This document shows positions 34,081-45,120 of a stretch of DNA of 64,000 nucleotides, in pieces. The DNA is taken from assembly GCA_951804985.1 (NCBI GenBank), contig OX638134.1, forward strand, positions 1,798,001 to 1,862,000, in the 5' to 3' direction. Position 1 is the first letter of the stretch. Each line of letters starts with the position of its first letter. The DNA is from Dryomyza anilis. Lineage: Eukaryota > Arthropoda > Insecta > Diptera > Dryomyzidae. The notes under the pieces are model-generated. The model was not told where the DNA came from. It saw only the letters and a list, made by a program, of their open reading frames with translations, and did not search any database. A program made the translations under genes and the position numbers.

Positions 34081-35020
34081 TTAATGTATTTTATATTTTC
34101 ACAAATTAAAGCCTTAGAACGATTTTTATTTATTTTTATTGCATGATCCTAAAAAATAAGCAATTAAAGAGTGTAACGTGGTGTGGCAAAGAGTATACTT
34201 TTCTGTGGAAATTCTTATTTAATAAATAAACGATTAAAAATTTAATGATTCAGTAAAAACTAAATATTGATTTAAAGTTTTAAAAAATTGATTATTCAAC
34301 AGAATTTTCAAATTTTATTCAAAATTTTGATTTTCAAGAGTAAAAAATAATTTTAATTATAATTTTACCAACAAAAAAAAAATTAAAAAAAAAAAAAATA
34401 ATTTTCATAAAAGTTTAATAATATCGGCAAAAGTTCATATATAAAAAAAAATGAATTTGCATTTATATTTTTATTAAAATATATTTACATTCATATTTAC
34501 TAAGTCTTACAATTGCACAGAAAGTTAGTTCAAATAATTAAAAAATGCAAAAAAAAAATATATATATAAAAACACAATTCGAATATTCCCAAATATTTTG
34601 TCCAACAGCATTAAATTCAGACTATATTTAAATTTTTCTTTAAATTTTAAAGCTTAAATTTTGAAACTTTTATAAATAAAAATGTTCATTAAAGTTCAAA
34701 ACTGAATTAGTAAATTTAAATTTTCAATTAAAAATACATATTTAAAAAAAATATATATATTTTTTTGTGTTTTAGATGAAATTTATTAGAGATTTTAACA
34801 AAACAATTCAATTTTCAGTAAATTTCAAATTTTTAAAATTTTTTTACCCTGAAATTTAAGTTTTTAAACTTTTAATGTTAACTAAAATTTTAAATTTCAA
34901 TATAAATAAAATTCGTATATTATTTTGCATATTATCAAATAAAACCATAAAATTTTCCTTTTTACTTAAATCAAATATATACCTAATAAAAATTCAAAAT
35001 TTCAGTGAAAATGCACACAT
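34081..35020. other. very AT-rich intergenic stretch
   Basis: Runs of A/T with AATTTT/AAAATT words and a short TA microsatellite (about 34558-34569). Nothing coding was seen. Confidence 0.45.
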
Positions 35021-35039
35021 ATAATGTTTTTCCAATAAG

Positions 35040-35640
35040 CTGCAGTCAAATGATTTTCCAACCACATTGTGTTCAGTCTGCTTGCGTTGTTCAGTGTTCA
35101 GTTCACTTCTGTGACTCGGCCCGTAAGCAACAAACTGCGCACTACGTAAATCCATTAGGGGGAAATTCGAGTACAAAAAGTGGCCAGTTGTTGATACCTG
35201 TGACGTCGTTGATGTGTTTGCAGATTATATTCATTGATTTGCCTTGAAAAACATTTATTGCATAAAATAATAATAAGAATTAAAACATAAAGTGCGAGTT
35301 CGGCTGTTGGGTAAATATTACAATAAAAATGTAAAACGAAAAATGTAGAAAAAAAAGCCACTTCAACTAGAAAACAATACAAACAAAAACAGCAAAAAAA
35401 GTTAAAATTAAAACTTGGTATTACGAATAAAATCGCAATAAAGCCAAATAGTAACAACACAAAAGCAACAACGACGACAACAACAACAACAACAAATTGA
35501 AACAACGTAAAGCGACGTAATTGCAGAAATCAGCTGTGTACCTCAAGACAAATAAATAAATAACGGACGGATGGATGGTCGTCGACATACAGACAGACAT
35601 ACGGACAGAGACTATGTGGAGCTGTTGGAGTGGTGCTCCC
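35040..35640 (+). promoter_or_regulatory. candidate promoter and 5'-UTR exon of the F-box gene
   Basis: The stretch has the look of an insect 5' UTR: several TTCAGT initiator-like words (35071-35103), then A-rich leader-like DNA with a CAA repeat (35465-35495). It precedes the plus-strand F-box gene. A fitting acceptor (TCTTTATAG|G) lies at 37234, upstream of the ATG at 37401. The donor was not identified. The minus-strand ORF with a valine run is only the shadow of the CAA repeat. Confidence 0.3.
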
Positions 35641-35989
35641 AAACACAGACACCTCGCAACTGGTTACAACTGCTTCCGGGGGCACTGGAGTCTCGGCGAT
35701 CGGTTGAAACTTTTTATTAATTACGTTTCATGCGCTATCTTTTGCCACAGCGGCAGAAGCACTGGTTCTGCTTTCAGTTTCTTTTTTGTTTTTATTTTCT
35801 ATTTCGCAAATACAGAAATAATAAAAACAACTTTAATTGTTTGAGGGGGGGTCATCATGAAAGGGGATATATTAAAAAAGCTCTCTTAATCATTTGAGCA
35901 GTAAGCACCAAATACTCACAGACACCATGTCGACACGAAAATATAGTAGTTTCTGTGTTTAAAACATAAAACCAGGGATTGATACTAAT

Positions 35990-36271
35990 ACACACCGGGT
36001 GGAGATTTGTTGGGCTAACCAACTCTTTGTCCAACCCACTTATTCGGTTCTCTCAATCTATTAGTCGGTTGTTGTTGTGGAAATGAAAAGCGTTGTAGTT
36101 TGTACTGCAACCAATTTCGAACTGTTTTAGAGCAATTTAGTACAGATTTAGAATCATTAGGAGTGTGTATAGACTAATATTTCATGTGTATAGGCTAATA
36201 TAGCAGTTAGTTGGTGCAACTAACTTTTTCATACTCCCAACTTCATGCCAAAGGAGGATTTTTCTGTGTGT
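35990..36271 (+). mobile_element. MITE, CACACAGAA family, copy 2
   Basis: It is the same family as 16165-16436 and 43851-44139. The left end is ACACACCGGGTGGAGATTTGTTG-like and the right end GGATTTTTCTGTGTGT. The termini are inverted over the outer ACACA(C) bases. It is non-coding. Confidence 0.8.
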
Positions 36272-36759
36272 AGCTTTTTTGGTTTAGTGATACTTGCTCG
36301 ATAAGATTTTCATTTTTTTTTTTAGTTTCATAATAAGGATTCGGGTTGGACTTTTTTTATTTGCAAATTTTAAATTTTTTAATTACAAAGTATTTAATAA
36401 TATATTTCCGAAATATACTTCTTCTATATTTGCAGAATTTTGTGTTCATCAAATTTATAGGATTCACAAAAATTATAAAAACAACGATCAAACAAAAAAA
36501 ATACATTAACTGCCTCTTTCCGTATTTCGAAACGAAAGACTATTAGACAATAGTGTCGTAATTTTAAATGAATTTCAAAGTATTTAAAGTAAAGTAACAT
36601 GTGTGAAGCAATTTTATAAATTATATATCATAATTTAGACTTGTATTATCTACATTTGTATTCGGTTTTTCGCTTTAAAAATGTTTAAACTGAAACAATA
36701 AATAAATAAAAAATTTAATACAAAATATTTAGTTCTGTGCCCATTTAAAAATATATATA

Positions 36760-37171
36760 GCGTATTCACAGTTCGTCGTATTTTAGTATGGCATTCGTAC
36801 CATGTAGTATATATACGATACAATAAAACCGTCAATTTGTTGTTGCATTTCTTATAAAAGTGAACTACCACAAGTGTTGTATTTAAGAGTGGCCCTGAGA
36901 TTTGTTTTTTGGTGTCGTATTTTGTGATAGGAAGAATAATTGTAAAATTCAATATTAAAAGTGCACATAAAATGCTAATTTATTTGTTTCAAATCGCTTT
37001 TTAAATCGAGGGATATTTATGATAGTTTGAAAAAAATCCCAAATTTATAAGAATCAGCTGCATTTATTTGACGAAATATTTGAACAAGCAGAAAAGTGGT
37101 GCTCACACTTCAATTGCCGTCATGTCGTATTTATACAATGTCGTACCAATACCACGAATCTGTGAATACGC
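36760..37171 (+). mobile_element. MITE with TA target sites, GCGTATTCACAG family, copy 2
   Basis: It runs from GCGTATTCACAGTTCG to CTGTGAATACGC and is flanked by TA on both sides. It lies 229 bp upstream of the F-box ATG in the same orientation as copy 3 inside intron 1. Confidence 0.85.
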
Positions 37172-37400
37172 TAATAGAAACATTTTTGATTTGAAAACTT
37201 TTTACATTTTTAATTTTATTTTTTTATCTTTATAGGCTGCCTGCTCCTGAATTTTTTTCGTCGTTTTCCGTCCCAATAAAATAATGCCAAATAAGTTTTA
37301 AAAATTTTATACAACGAATTTAAAACCTTCGGTGTTATCACATCACATTTAGCGCATTGGCTAAAATTAGTACCAAAAAAAAAACAAATTCAGAAAAAGC

Positions 37401-40400
37401 ATGCCTTTCATTTCGAAAGATTGGCGCTCACCTGGCGAGGCATGGGTCAAAACCGACGAGGGCTGGGAAAGATTGAAGGTGCTTGAATGTGGCAAACGCA
37501 AACGGTGAGTAATATAATTTACCTTAATTTTCTGTACAGTTTTTGTTATTAGCCAGTTAAATTAAACAGTTTAAACTTTTAACAATGCCAGTGCAAAAAC
37601 CAAATAGAATCAAGTACATTATGTATGTATTGCATTTCTAGGATTTGACCCTGTAACACAAATGCGGTCAAGTTCAACCCTATGTGGTATGTGATAGCAT
37701 AAAATTGACTACAAACTGGCGCACTTTTTGGCAACCAGAAAAATATGTTCAGGGTTAAGTTTTATTTACTTAAAAATAAAATAATTAAATATTAAAGGCT
37801 ATTTATTAAAAATTTATTAAAATAATTTACAATTAAATTAAATTATTGGCCCTTTTAACATTTCTAAATCCATCAGAGTGTTTTTCATTATAAATTACGT
37901 TCTAATAACAATAGTAATTGTGCACTTTTTCAATTGGGAACCGTATGAGAAGATGAAATCGTTGACCTACTTTTAGAAAGTTTAAAAACTTTAGCCTTGT
38001 TCTTTACATTATGTATATAATAATACATCTCGTATATGAATTGTGTATATAACAATTCAAACAACAAAACTTTACAAAGAATTTTTAATAACAACACCAA
38101 AAAATGTAAATGACCTCTAAAAGAAAAAAAATACATTTACAAATTTTAAACTATGAGATCAACACTTTGATCTGATTCAAAATTATAAAAACGTTTCACT
38201 TATTAATTTATTATTTACTAATTATAAATGAGAAATGTTTCCATATATGAAGTTAAAAATATCCAATTTTCCTTGATTTTAAAATTGTACAAACCAGGTG
38301 ACACTCATAAATTTGTTTGCGCCACATTAAGCGTACATTTACCTTATGGTTGGAAATTTTTATAACCAAATAGTATACGAAATGTGGCCCAACCAAGCAT
38401 TATCGTTGATATTCTATTTTAGGTTTGAACTTTTGCTGCAACTGAAGTAAATAAATAAATAAAAATCCAAACATCAGGCTATAAGGGACTCTGACAAGGC
38501 AGCCAAGAAGAAAATGTCTGCCTGCCTGCGTAAATCTAGACTGTAGAAAATACTAATTATAGAATTGAAATGCATTTCTGCGTAAGGGGGGGCCCAGAGG
38601 GGTTCTTATGTCAATACAGTAACAACTCAATATTAATGCCTCTTATAGCACTGTTCAACACGATATTTTCTATACACATCTCAAACATAATTTATATATT
38701 ACAAAGAGTCACACAGATATATTGAAATTTTGTAATTAGTTTGGAGAAATGCTTTGTATTCCTTAGTAAATACTAAAAATAATTTAAATCGTTTATAAAA
38801 GAAAAACAGACTTGAACCTAATATCGAATTTATATTTAAAGAAATAGCTAGAGTATTCACAGTTCGTCGTATTTTAGTATGGTATTCCTACCATATGGTA
38901 TAAATACCACAAATGTTGTATTTGAGAGTAGCTCTGAGGCATGTTTTTGGTGTCGCAATTTGTGAAATGTAGAAAAATTGTGAAATTGAAGACAAATAGG
39001 GCACATAAAATGTTAATTTATTTGATTTTCTTTTCAAATCGAGGAATATTAATGATAATTTCAAAGAAATCCCAAATTTATAAAAATCATCTGCATTTAT
39101 TTGACGAAATATTTAAACAAGCAGAAAAGTGGTGCTCACAGTTCAATTGCCGTACTGTCGTATTCGTACAATGTCGTACCAATACCATGAAACTGTGAAT
39201 ACGCTAAGTGTATTGTGACAAATTTAAAACAATCTCGTTCTTTCAGTTTACTGTCTGCGTCGGACGATGGTTACGATGAGGAGGAGATCGACACGATACC
39301 GCCGCACTGCCACATAACGATTCGTTGTACACGCGAAATTGCTGGTTTCAATGGTCTGGGCGAGGCCGTGCGCCGTCTTGATTTCCGCAGTTCGGTACGT
39401 GATCGGCGACGTTTCCACTATATTTGCGCGCTGTTACGGCTGTTGGTGGCACACAAAGGAATCGCAAATCTTTCTGGCAGCGCACAGCGGCAACTTTTAC
39501 AAATGGTCGAAGAGGTTGCATCACATGGTATGTTAAATATCATTAAACCAGTTGGTAAAACTAAACCAAATAAAAATGAAATTTACTTCAAGTTTAATTT
39601 TGAATTAAAATTATCTTTCAATCACTATATAATTTTTTTTTTCGGTTAAAAATTTAAATTCAACTTATTAAGGTCCAATTTTTCAGTGCAAGTTTAAACT
39701 AAGTTTAAACTTTTTCACATTTTTAAAACATTCCTAGTTCCTAAACAAGTCGACAGAATGTATTTAAATTTTACAGACAAATAAATAATTAGTAATCAAT
39801 TAATTAGAAATTTTAAATATTTGTGATATTTTTACTAAAGGCCAAATTACATCTAGTTTAAACTACGTTTTATTTGAAAATGTGACTGGAAAACTGAACC
39901 TAAGTAGTAAACATAGAAGTAAAGTGAAATATCCAATTTATCGGTAAATCACTGAACTCAAAATAGGAACAATAGATGGAAATCACATTATTAAGTATAA
40001 ATAAAATAAGTGTAATAAAAAAAATAAAAGTTTAAGTTTATAATTAGAGAATATATAAATAAAAAAAATGTAATTTAAAAAAAGAAAAAAAAAAACGAAT
40101 ATTGTGTAAAGAAGATATTAGCACTAAATTTACTATTTTTACATTAAAATTAAATGTAAACATAAATATGTTTACATGTAAATAAAATGTTTTTCACATT
40201 CAAACATATATATGTTTGCAATAACGCCGAATATCATTCATTCTGAACATAAATATGTTTGAACGAAAACAAAAATATGTTTGGCTGTTATTATAGTAAT
40301 GTTTGAAAATGAAATAATACTTTTGTTTGCATAAAGCTCCAAACATATATGTAATGCCTACAAAATTATGTTTGGGAGAGCCTTTTTTTGTGGCACCGTG

Positions 40401-41406
40401 TACTAATTTCATTGGATAATGTTTGTCTTGTCAAAATTTAAATTTCAAAACTTGTTCCAGAAATTAAATTTAAAACAATTGAAAAATACAGCTTAAATGT
40501 ATACAAAAAATTTAAATATGTTTAGTAAAAATTAAATTTTATATACCAAAATTCAAATTATTGTTTAAAATACAAAAATTAAAAATTGCTATACAAATTA
40601 TCAAATCCTTTTTATAGTGAACGACAGCCAACAACACATGAATGTGCTGCGCGGTCTCGCAATGCAGCTGCAGACGATTATGTATCAGGAAAATCAAAAA
40701 TGCTGGGGCAAGCCGCTGGGCAGTACGAACCTCTGGCAGGCGCATGTTGAGACGATAAAACGCATACAAGCGATGGCAACTCAAATCGATATTAAAGAGG
40801 TGAGTGAGTGCAGCAGCAACATATTTATCTAGTAGAAAATCACATTTTAAACATATAATCATCGCAGCCAAATCCAGATATACGTCCAAAACTGCATGAT
40901 CTACCCGAAGAATGCATTCGTGAAATAATCCTACGTATTGCGGATCATCGTGACCTTGAGGTATGTTCAGCCATAAATTTTGAATTACTTTACCTACTAA
41001 ATTGTGTTGTTCCCAACAGGCCTCCGCCGATGCATGGACCCTAATGTCTGCACTTGTCTCGGAACAACGTGTTTGGCGCGAACTAACACGCTTCCACTTT
41101 AATCAGAAACAGATCAATCATATTTTAGATTTGAACAAAGTACAGCTCATGTGCGACGTCAAGGACTGGAAGAAACTCTATCATCAGCTGCGACGAAAAT
41201 ATGGCGTAAACGACGACTATCAATACGCCGAAGTGTTGTCGCTGTGTCGATATTGCTGTTGCCTGTTCTGGCCATCGGATGGCCATCCCTGCATTGTGGA
41301 TCAGTGTCCCGACTACAGGCAGCGTCTGGTCGAGGCTGGCGGCGGTGAGTTGGCGGTATCGCAACCTGTGCCGCCGGCGCAGTTTCTCAAATTCTTTTCC
41401 TTGTAA
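37401..41406 (+). CDS. F-box protein of the FBXO25/FBXO32 (atrogin-1) family, 348 aa
   Basis: Five exons: 37401-37504, 39247-39527, 40618-40799, 40868-40960, 41020-41406; all introns GT-AG with matching phases. The N terminus ([15 protein letters not shown], then VKT..GW) is the hallmark start of FBXO25/32. A helical middle region (LG(E)A..RLDF then RRF.Y at about aa 80-110) matches the family too. The F-box lies at about aa 195-240 ([16 protein letters not shown] and following), then the VWREL..FHF and DWKKLY.QLRRKY motifs, a cysteine pair C..C and the C terminus [13 protein letters not shown]32 is 355 aa. Such proteins are substrate adaptors of SCF (SKP1-CUL1) ubiquitin ligases, tied to muscle atrophy in vertebrates; the Drosophila counterpart is CG11658 (from memory). 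Intron 1 (1742 nt) holds a MITE that ends 42 bp before exon 2. Confidence 0.93.
38851..39204 (+). mobile_element. MITE with TA target sites, GCGTATTCACAG family, copy 3, inside F-box intron 1
   Basis: The left terminus GAGTATTCACAG has one change from the family; the right terminus is CTGTGAATACGC; TA is on both sides (38849-38850, 39205-39206). It is 354 bp, with internal deletions relative to copy 2. It ends 42 bp from the exon 2 splice acceptor. Confidence 0.85.
39670..39900. mobile_element. MITE, GTTTAAACTA family, copy 2, in F-box intron 2
   Basis: Same family as 26361-26592; see shared words there. The ends are imperfect inverted repeats around AGTTTAAACTA. Confidence 0.75.
40130..40430. 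repeat. cluster of AAACATA/TATGTTT palindromic words in F-box intron 2
   Basis: About a dozen AAACATA or TATGTTT half-sites occur in 300 bp, several as near-perfect palindromes (for example CAAACATATATATGTTTG at about 40201). This could be the core of a decayed element. It lies between exons 2 and 3. Confidence 0.6.
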
Positions 41407-41801
41407 ATGCTGTGCAAATGGCGGAGCAGTAGGAGCGGATCGAGCTGATGGAGTTTGAAGCGAATTTAGTACTAAAGTGACTTTATAAACTGTGCGTAAA
41501 TTTTCAGAAATACTTGTTTTAAATTATTTAAATACACTATTACATTAATATCTAATTTTAAGTCAAACTGTTTTTTGTAAAACTTTTTGAATAATATACA
41601 ATAGATACCATAATTCATTAAGAGACTAAAATGCAGCTGATATTAGTTTTAAAAATCTCGTGATGGGCACGTTAATCGTTTATAAAATGTTTGTTCATTT
41701 TTTGAAAAATCGAAATGATGACGTTAACAATGACGGCCAATGTCCAATAACTAATTAATAATTAAGCTGCCACTACGGACTAAATTAAATTTTAAAAAAC
41801 A

Positions 41802-41807
41802 AATAAA
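41802..41807 (+). terminator. candidate polyadenylation signal of the F-box gene
   Basis: AATAAA about 400 nt after the stop codon; other AT-rich variants are nearer, so the actual site is uncertain. Confidence 0.35.
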
Positions 41808-41809
41808 GC

Positions 41810-42238
41810 ATATAATTGTTATTTGTTATGTATGGCCTTCGGATGCATAATGTAGATATATATTTAAAAAAAAATGTTTTAATGTCTGCCGCAGTGAAGA
41901 TATATTTAAGAAAATTGAATACTACATTGTATTAATAAATTATAATTTTTCGTATTTATTAATAAACTAACTTAACTTAAATTGAATTTGTTAAAATATT
42001 TAGTCTAAGTGTACAAAGGGTCTGGTACGATAAGAAGAAATTTAAAATCTTGAAACTAAAAATACCAAATACCATTTACATCGGTTATTTTTCGTCGATG
42101 TTGAGGTGCAAAGTTTTCGACATTTTGGCATAATATCGGTGTTTAAAGGCTTGTAAAATTTCGTAAATTTTAGGTTTTAACATTTCTTTTGGTCGTATCG
42201 TACGGATCCAGTGTAAAAATTGGCAACTCATACATTAT
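41810..42238. other. intergenic, nothing recognised
   Basis: AT-rich sequence with no gene or clear repeat. Confidence 0.35.
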
Positions 42239-42618
42239 GGGCCCTATCATGATTGGCGAAACGAATTTTCTTGGCGAAGCGAACGTTAAAAAAAGCTATC
42301 CCAGCTTTCATTCGACAGACAAATGCAGTTCAGACGAATGACTCTACACTGAAAAAATATATGTGTAAATACAGCAAAACATTTGATCAATACAATTAAT
42401 TTTTAATTGATTCATCGCCGATGCGACATTTAATGGAATTGATTAAATATTTAATCATTTTAATTAATAAATTAACAGAAAATAAACAAAAAGTTACATC
42501 AATACAATTCAATTATTTGCTGAAACACTATAGTGTTACATGTTTTTTACGTCCGCTTTTGTTTAACCGTTTTCTCCCGAATGCTTTTACGTTCGCTTCG
42601 CCAGTCATGTAAGGGCCC
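42239..42618. mobile_element. TIR element, GGGCCCT termini, about 380 bp
   Basis: The left end GGGCCCTATCATGATTGGCG pairs with the right end GCCAGTCATGTAAGGGCCC, and CGAAGCGAACG follows in both arms. The core (about 42345-42540) is AT-rich with TTAATTGAT words. It is non-coding. Confidence 0.75.
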
Positions 42619-43310
42619 CCTTCTTTCTATTTGTAAATCATTCATCACACATTTTGCCTCTTCTATTATTTATTAATTGTGTTACTTATTAAAAATATAA
42701 TTGCTAGTACTAAAATTGAAATGTGATCACAAAATAGTAATGTGCGAAAATAGAATTTTAATAACGATCAATAAGCTAAATATATTACATATTAAATTAT
42801 GCTAAGCAGTATTTTAAACCATTACAAAATAAGGCGACAACAACGAAATGTTGCTGTTTAATTGTAATTGCTTGTAATTAACTAGTTAAATGGCTATAAA
42901 ATTTACTCAAAAAAACATCTAAAAAGCATAATGTAAAACAAAGATTTAAATTTCCTATTTTTTTGCAAAATAATATATCATATATTATAAATACCTACAC
43001 GAAATAATGAATAAAGATAATATATATCTAGATATTTATATATTAAAAATTGAGTTATAGATAAAATTTACCAAAAAATTGTTTAATTTAAAATTTTGAA
43101 ATTAATTAAAACGAAGTATCTGGAAGCGGAGTATTTCGTCAGCATTTATAACATTTCAAGACAAGTGCATATAATCTTTATCACTGTCATTTCCTAAGTT
43201 TATTTAGCAATGTTCACCTGCCCCTATGTTTTTCTGTTTAAATCACTATTATAAGAGGAGCTAATTCCAGAAAACTTAGAACTTTGATAGCTTGTATACC
43301 ATGCTGTCTG
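42619..43310. other. intergenic, nothing recognised
   Basis: AT-rich sequence without open frames or repeats of note. Confidence 0.35.
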
Positions 43311-43540
43311 CACTCAGAAAAAACATACCATAAAACTAATAGTTTTTACTGTTAAAATTAGTCAATAGGATATTTGTCCGATAAACTATTAACTCAATCG
43401 GTGAATCCTATTAAATATTACAAAATACTATACAATTTATTTGAGTTTGTATGAAAATATTTATTATTTGTATACTAATAAATCAATTACTGTCCTATTG
43501 ACAAATTTTAATGGGATTGTATGAGTTTTTTTTCTGAGTG
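43311..43540. mobile_element. 230-bp MITE, CACTCAGAAAAA termini
   Basis: CACTCAGAAAAAA.CATAC at the left is inverted at the right (GTATGAG.TTTTTTCTGAGTG). The inner arms GTCAATAGGA / TCCTATTGAC are also inverted. It shares its terminus with 1391-2130. Confidence 0.8.
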
Positions 43541-43850
43541 TGGTATTGAAAATAATAGTGATCGGTCGACATAATACCAAATATAGAAAATCTAAAAACT
43601 ATAAATTACAAAAGTTCGCTAAAAAATCGTCTTTGGTTTTAATAACAGATGAAACCAAAATAAATTATTTCATTTTTATAAAAGCAAAAAATTCCTAAAT
43701 GGAGTCTATACAAACGGTTGCCTGGGTTTCCAAAAACCTGTTAAGCAATTCAGGAGCGATCTGAAATTAAAGTCATATAGGATAACAATTTTTGAGTGTT
43801 TTATAAGTACTCAGAAAAAAAAAACGCATAAAAGTATCTCATTTATTCAT

Positions 43851-44139
43851 ACACACAGAAAAATCCTCTTTTGGCATGAGGTTGGAAGAATGATTAAGTT
43901 AGTTTTATCAACTATCTACATTCGGTTAAATCGAATGGTTTACAAATTTGCTGGCGGAACTGCCATATTAGTCTATACACATTCCTAATGATTCTAAATC
44001 TGTACTAAATTGTTATAAAACCGTTCGAAATTGGTTGTAGAACAAACTACAACTCTTTTTATTTAGACAATAAGAACCGACTAAGCGGTTGAGAGAACCG
44101 AATAAGTTGGTTGGCGCAACAAATCTCTATTCTGTGTGT
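43851..44139 (-). mobile_element. MITE, CACACAGAA family, copy 3, with 6-bp target duplication
   Basis: The termini are ACACACAGAA and TTCTGTGTGT; ATTCAT is on both sides (43845-43850 and 44140-44145). It is inverted relative to the copies at 16165 and 35990 and is the best-preserved copy for defining the ends. Confidence 0.88.
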
Positions 44140-44479
44140 ATTCATATTTAAGAGCCCACAGAAGTCATAAAGAAGCCATAAAAGTGTCTTATTTATACTA
44201 TCTTTAGGAGTCTACTGTTTTAATAAAATTACTAATATTCGTTTTGAATTTGAAATCAAATGAAAATTTATTTTATCAGTGTAAGTTTAACACACCCTTC
44301 ATATTTCATGGGTTTACTTAAAATGGCAGCTTACTGATGTCTGGACTAAGTTGGATCTATGTTGCATTCTTTTAAAACACATGCTATATTTCTGAAGAGG
44401 GGATAACTCCAAAAATGAAGTAATTGTGAAATTCTCAAAAATGTAAATGTTTTAAGAATATTTAAAATGATCAAATATA
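44140..44479. other. intergenic, nothing recognised
   Basis: No gene seen. It merges rightwards into the degenerate tandem repeat. Confidence 0.3.
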
Positions 44480-45120
44480 TGCGGTTTTTCCAGCTCTTAA
44501 AAGTGTGTCCACTACCCAAATTTCTGTAGCCTTTTGGGGCTCTTTTTAGTACTCGAATATGACTGTTTTAGAGGTAATAAAAGTGTCACATATATGAGTG
44601 TTTTTGGGCTCTACCCAGGGCTCCGGAGTATTTTTGGGTTCCTTCAAGTTTTAGTAAGAGTAACAAAAGATTAATAAATATTAGTGTTTTTGGGATTATA
44701 AAATCGTACCCTCTACACAGAAGTCTGGAGCCTTTTTGGTGCTCAAATTTAAATGTTTTAGGAGTATTAAAAGTCTCATAAATATGAGGGTTTTTGGGCT
44801 CATACAATGGGCCCCCTCTACCCAGGGGTCGGAGGTGTTTTTGTGCTCTTTTAAGTGCACATGGTAACACTCATAAATATGAAACATTTAGTAGTCTTAA
44901 AATACCTAATATGTTTGCTGGGGTGCCCTCTACCTAGAAGTCGGGAGCCTTTTTGGACTCATTTTGGTGCTCAAATATGAATGTTTTAGGAGTATTAAAC
45001 GTCTCATAAATGGAAAGTTTTTGGGCTCATACCCAGGGGTCGGGAGCCTTTTTGGTCTCTTGGTCTCTAACACTCACAAATATGCCTCATTTAGGAGTTT
45101 CAAAAACTCAAAATGTTTGC
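44480..45120. repeat. degenerate tandem repeat, about 102-113 bp unit
   Basis: The phrase (C/T)GG(A/G)AG(C/G)CTTTTTGG.(C)CTC recurs near 44727, 44830, 44943 and 45045. Between the copies AGGAGTATTAAAAGTCTCATAAATATGAG-like blocks recur. The minus-strand ORFs here are compositional. Confidence 0.7.

Noticed and set aside
35155..35505. 116-codon minus-strand ORF with a valine run and hydrophobic stretches
   Set aside because: It is the antisense shadow of a CAA microsatellite in a likely 5'-UTR region.
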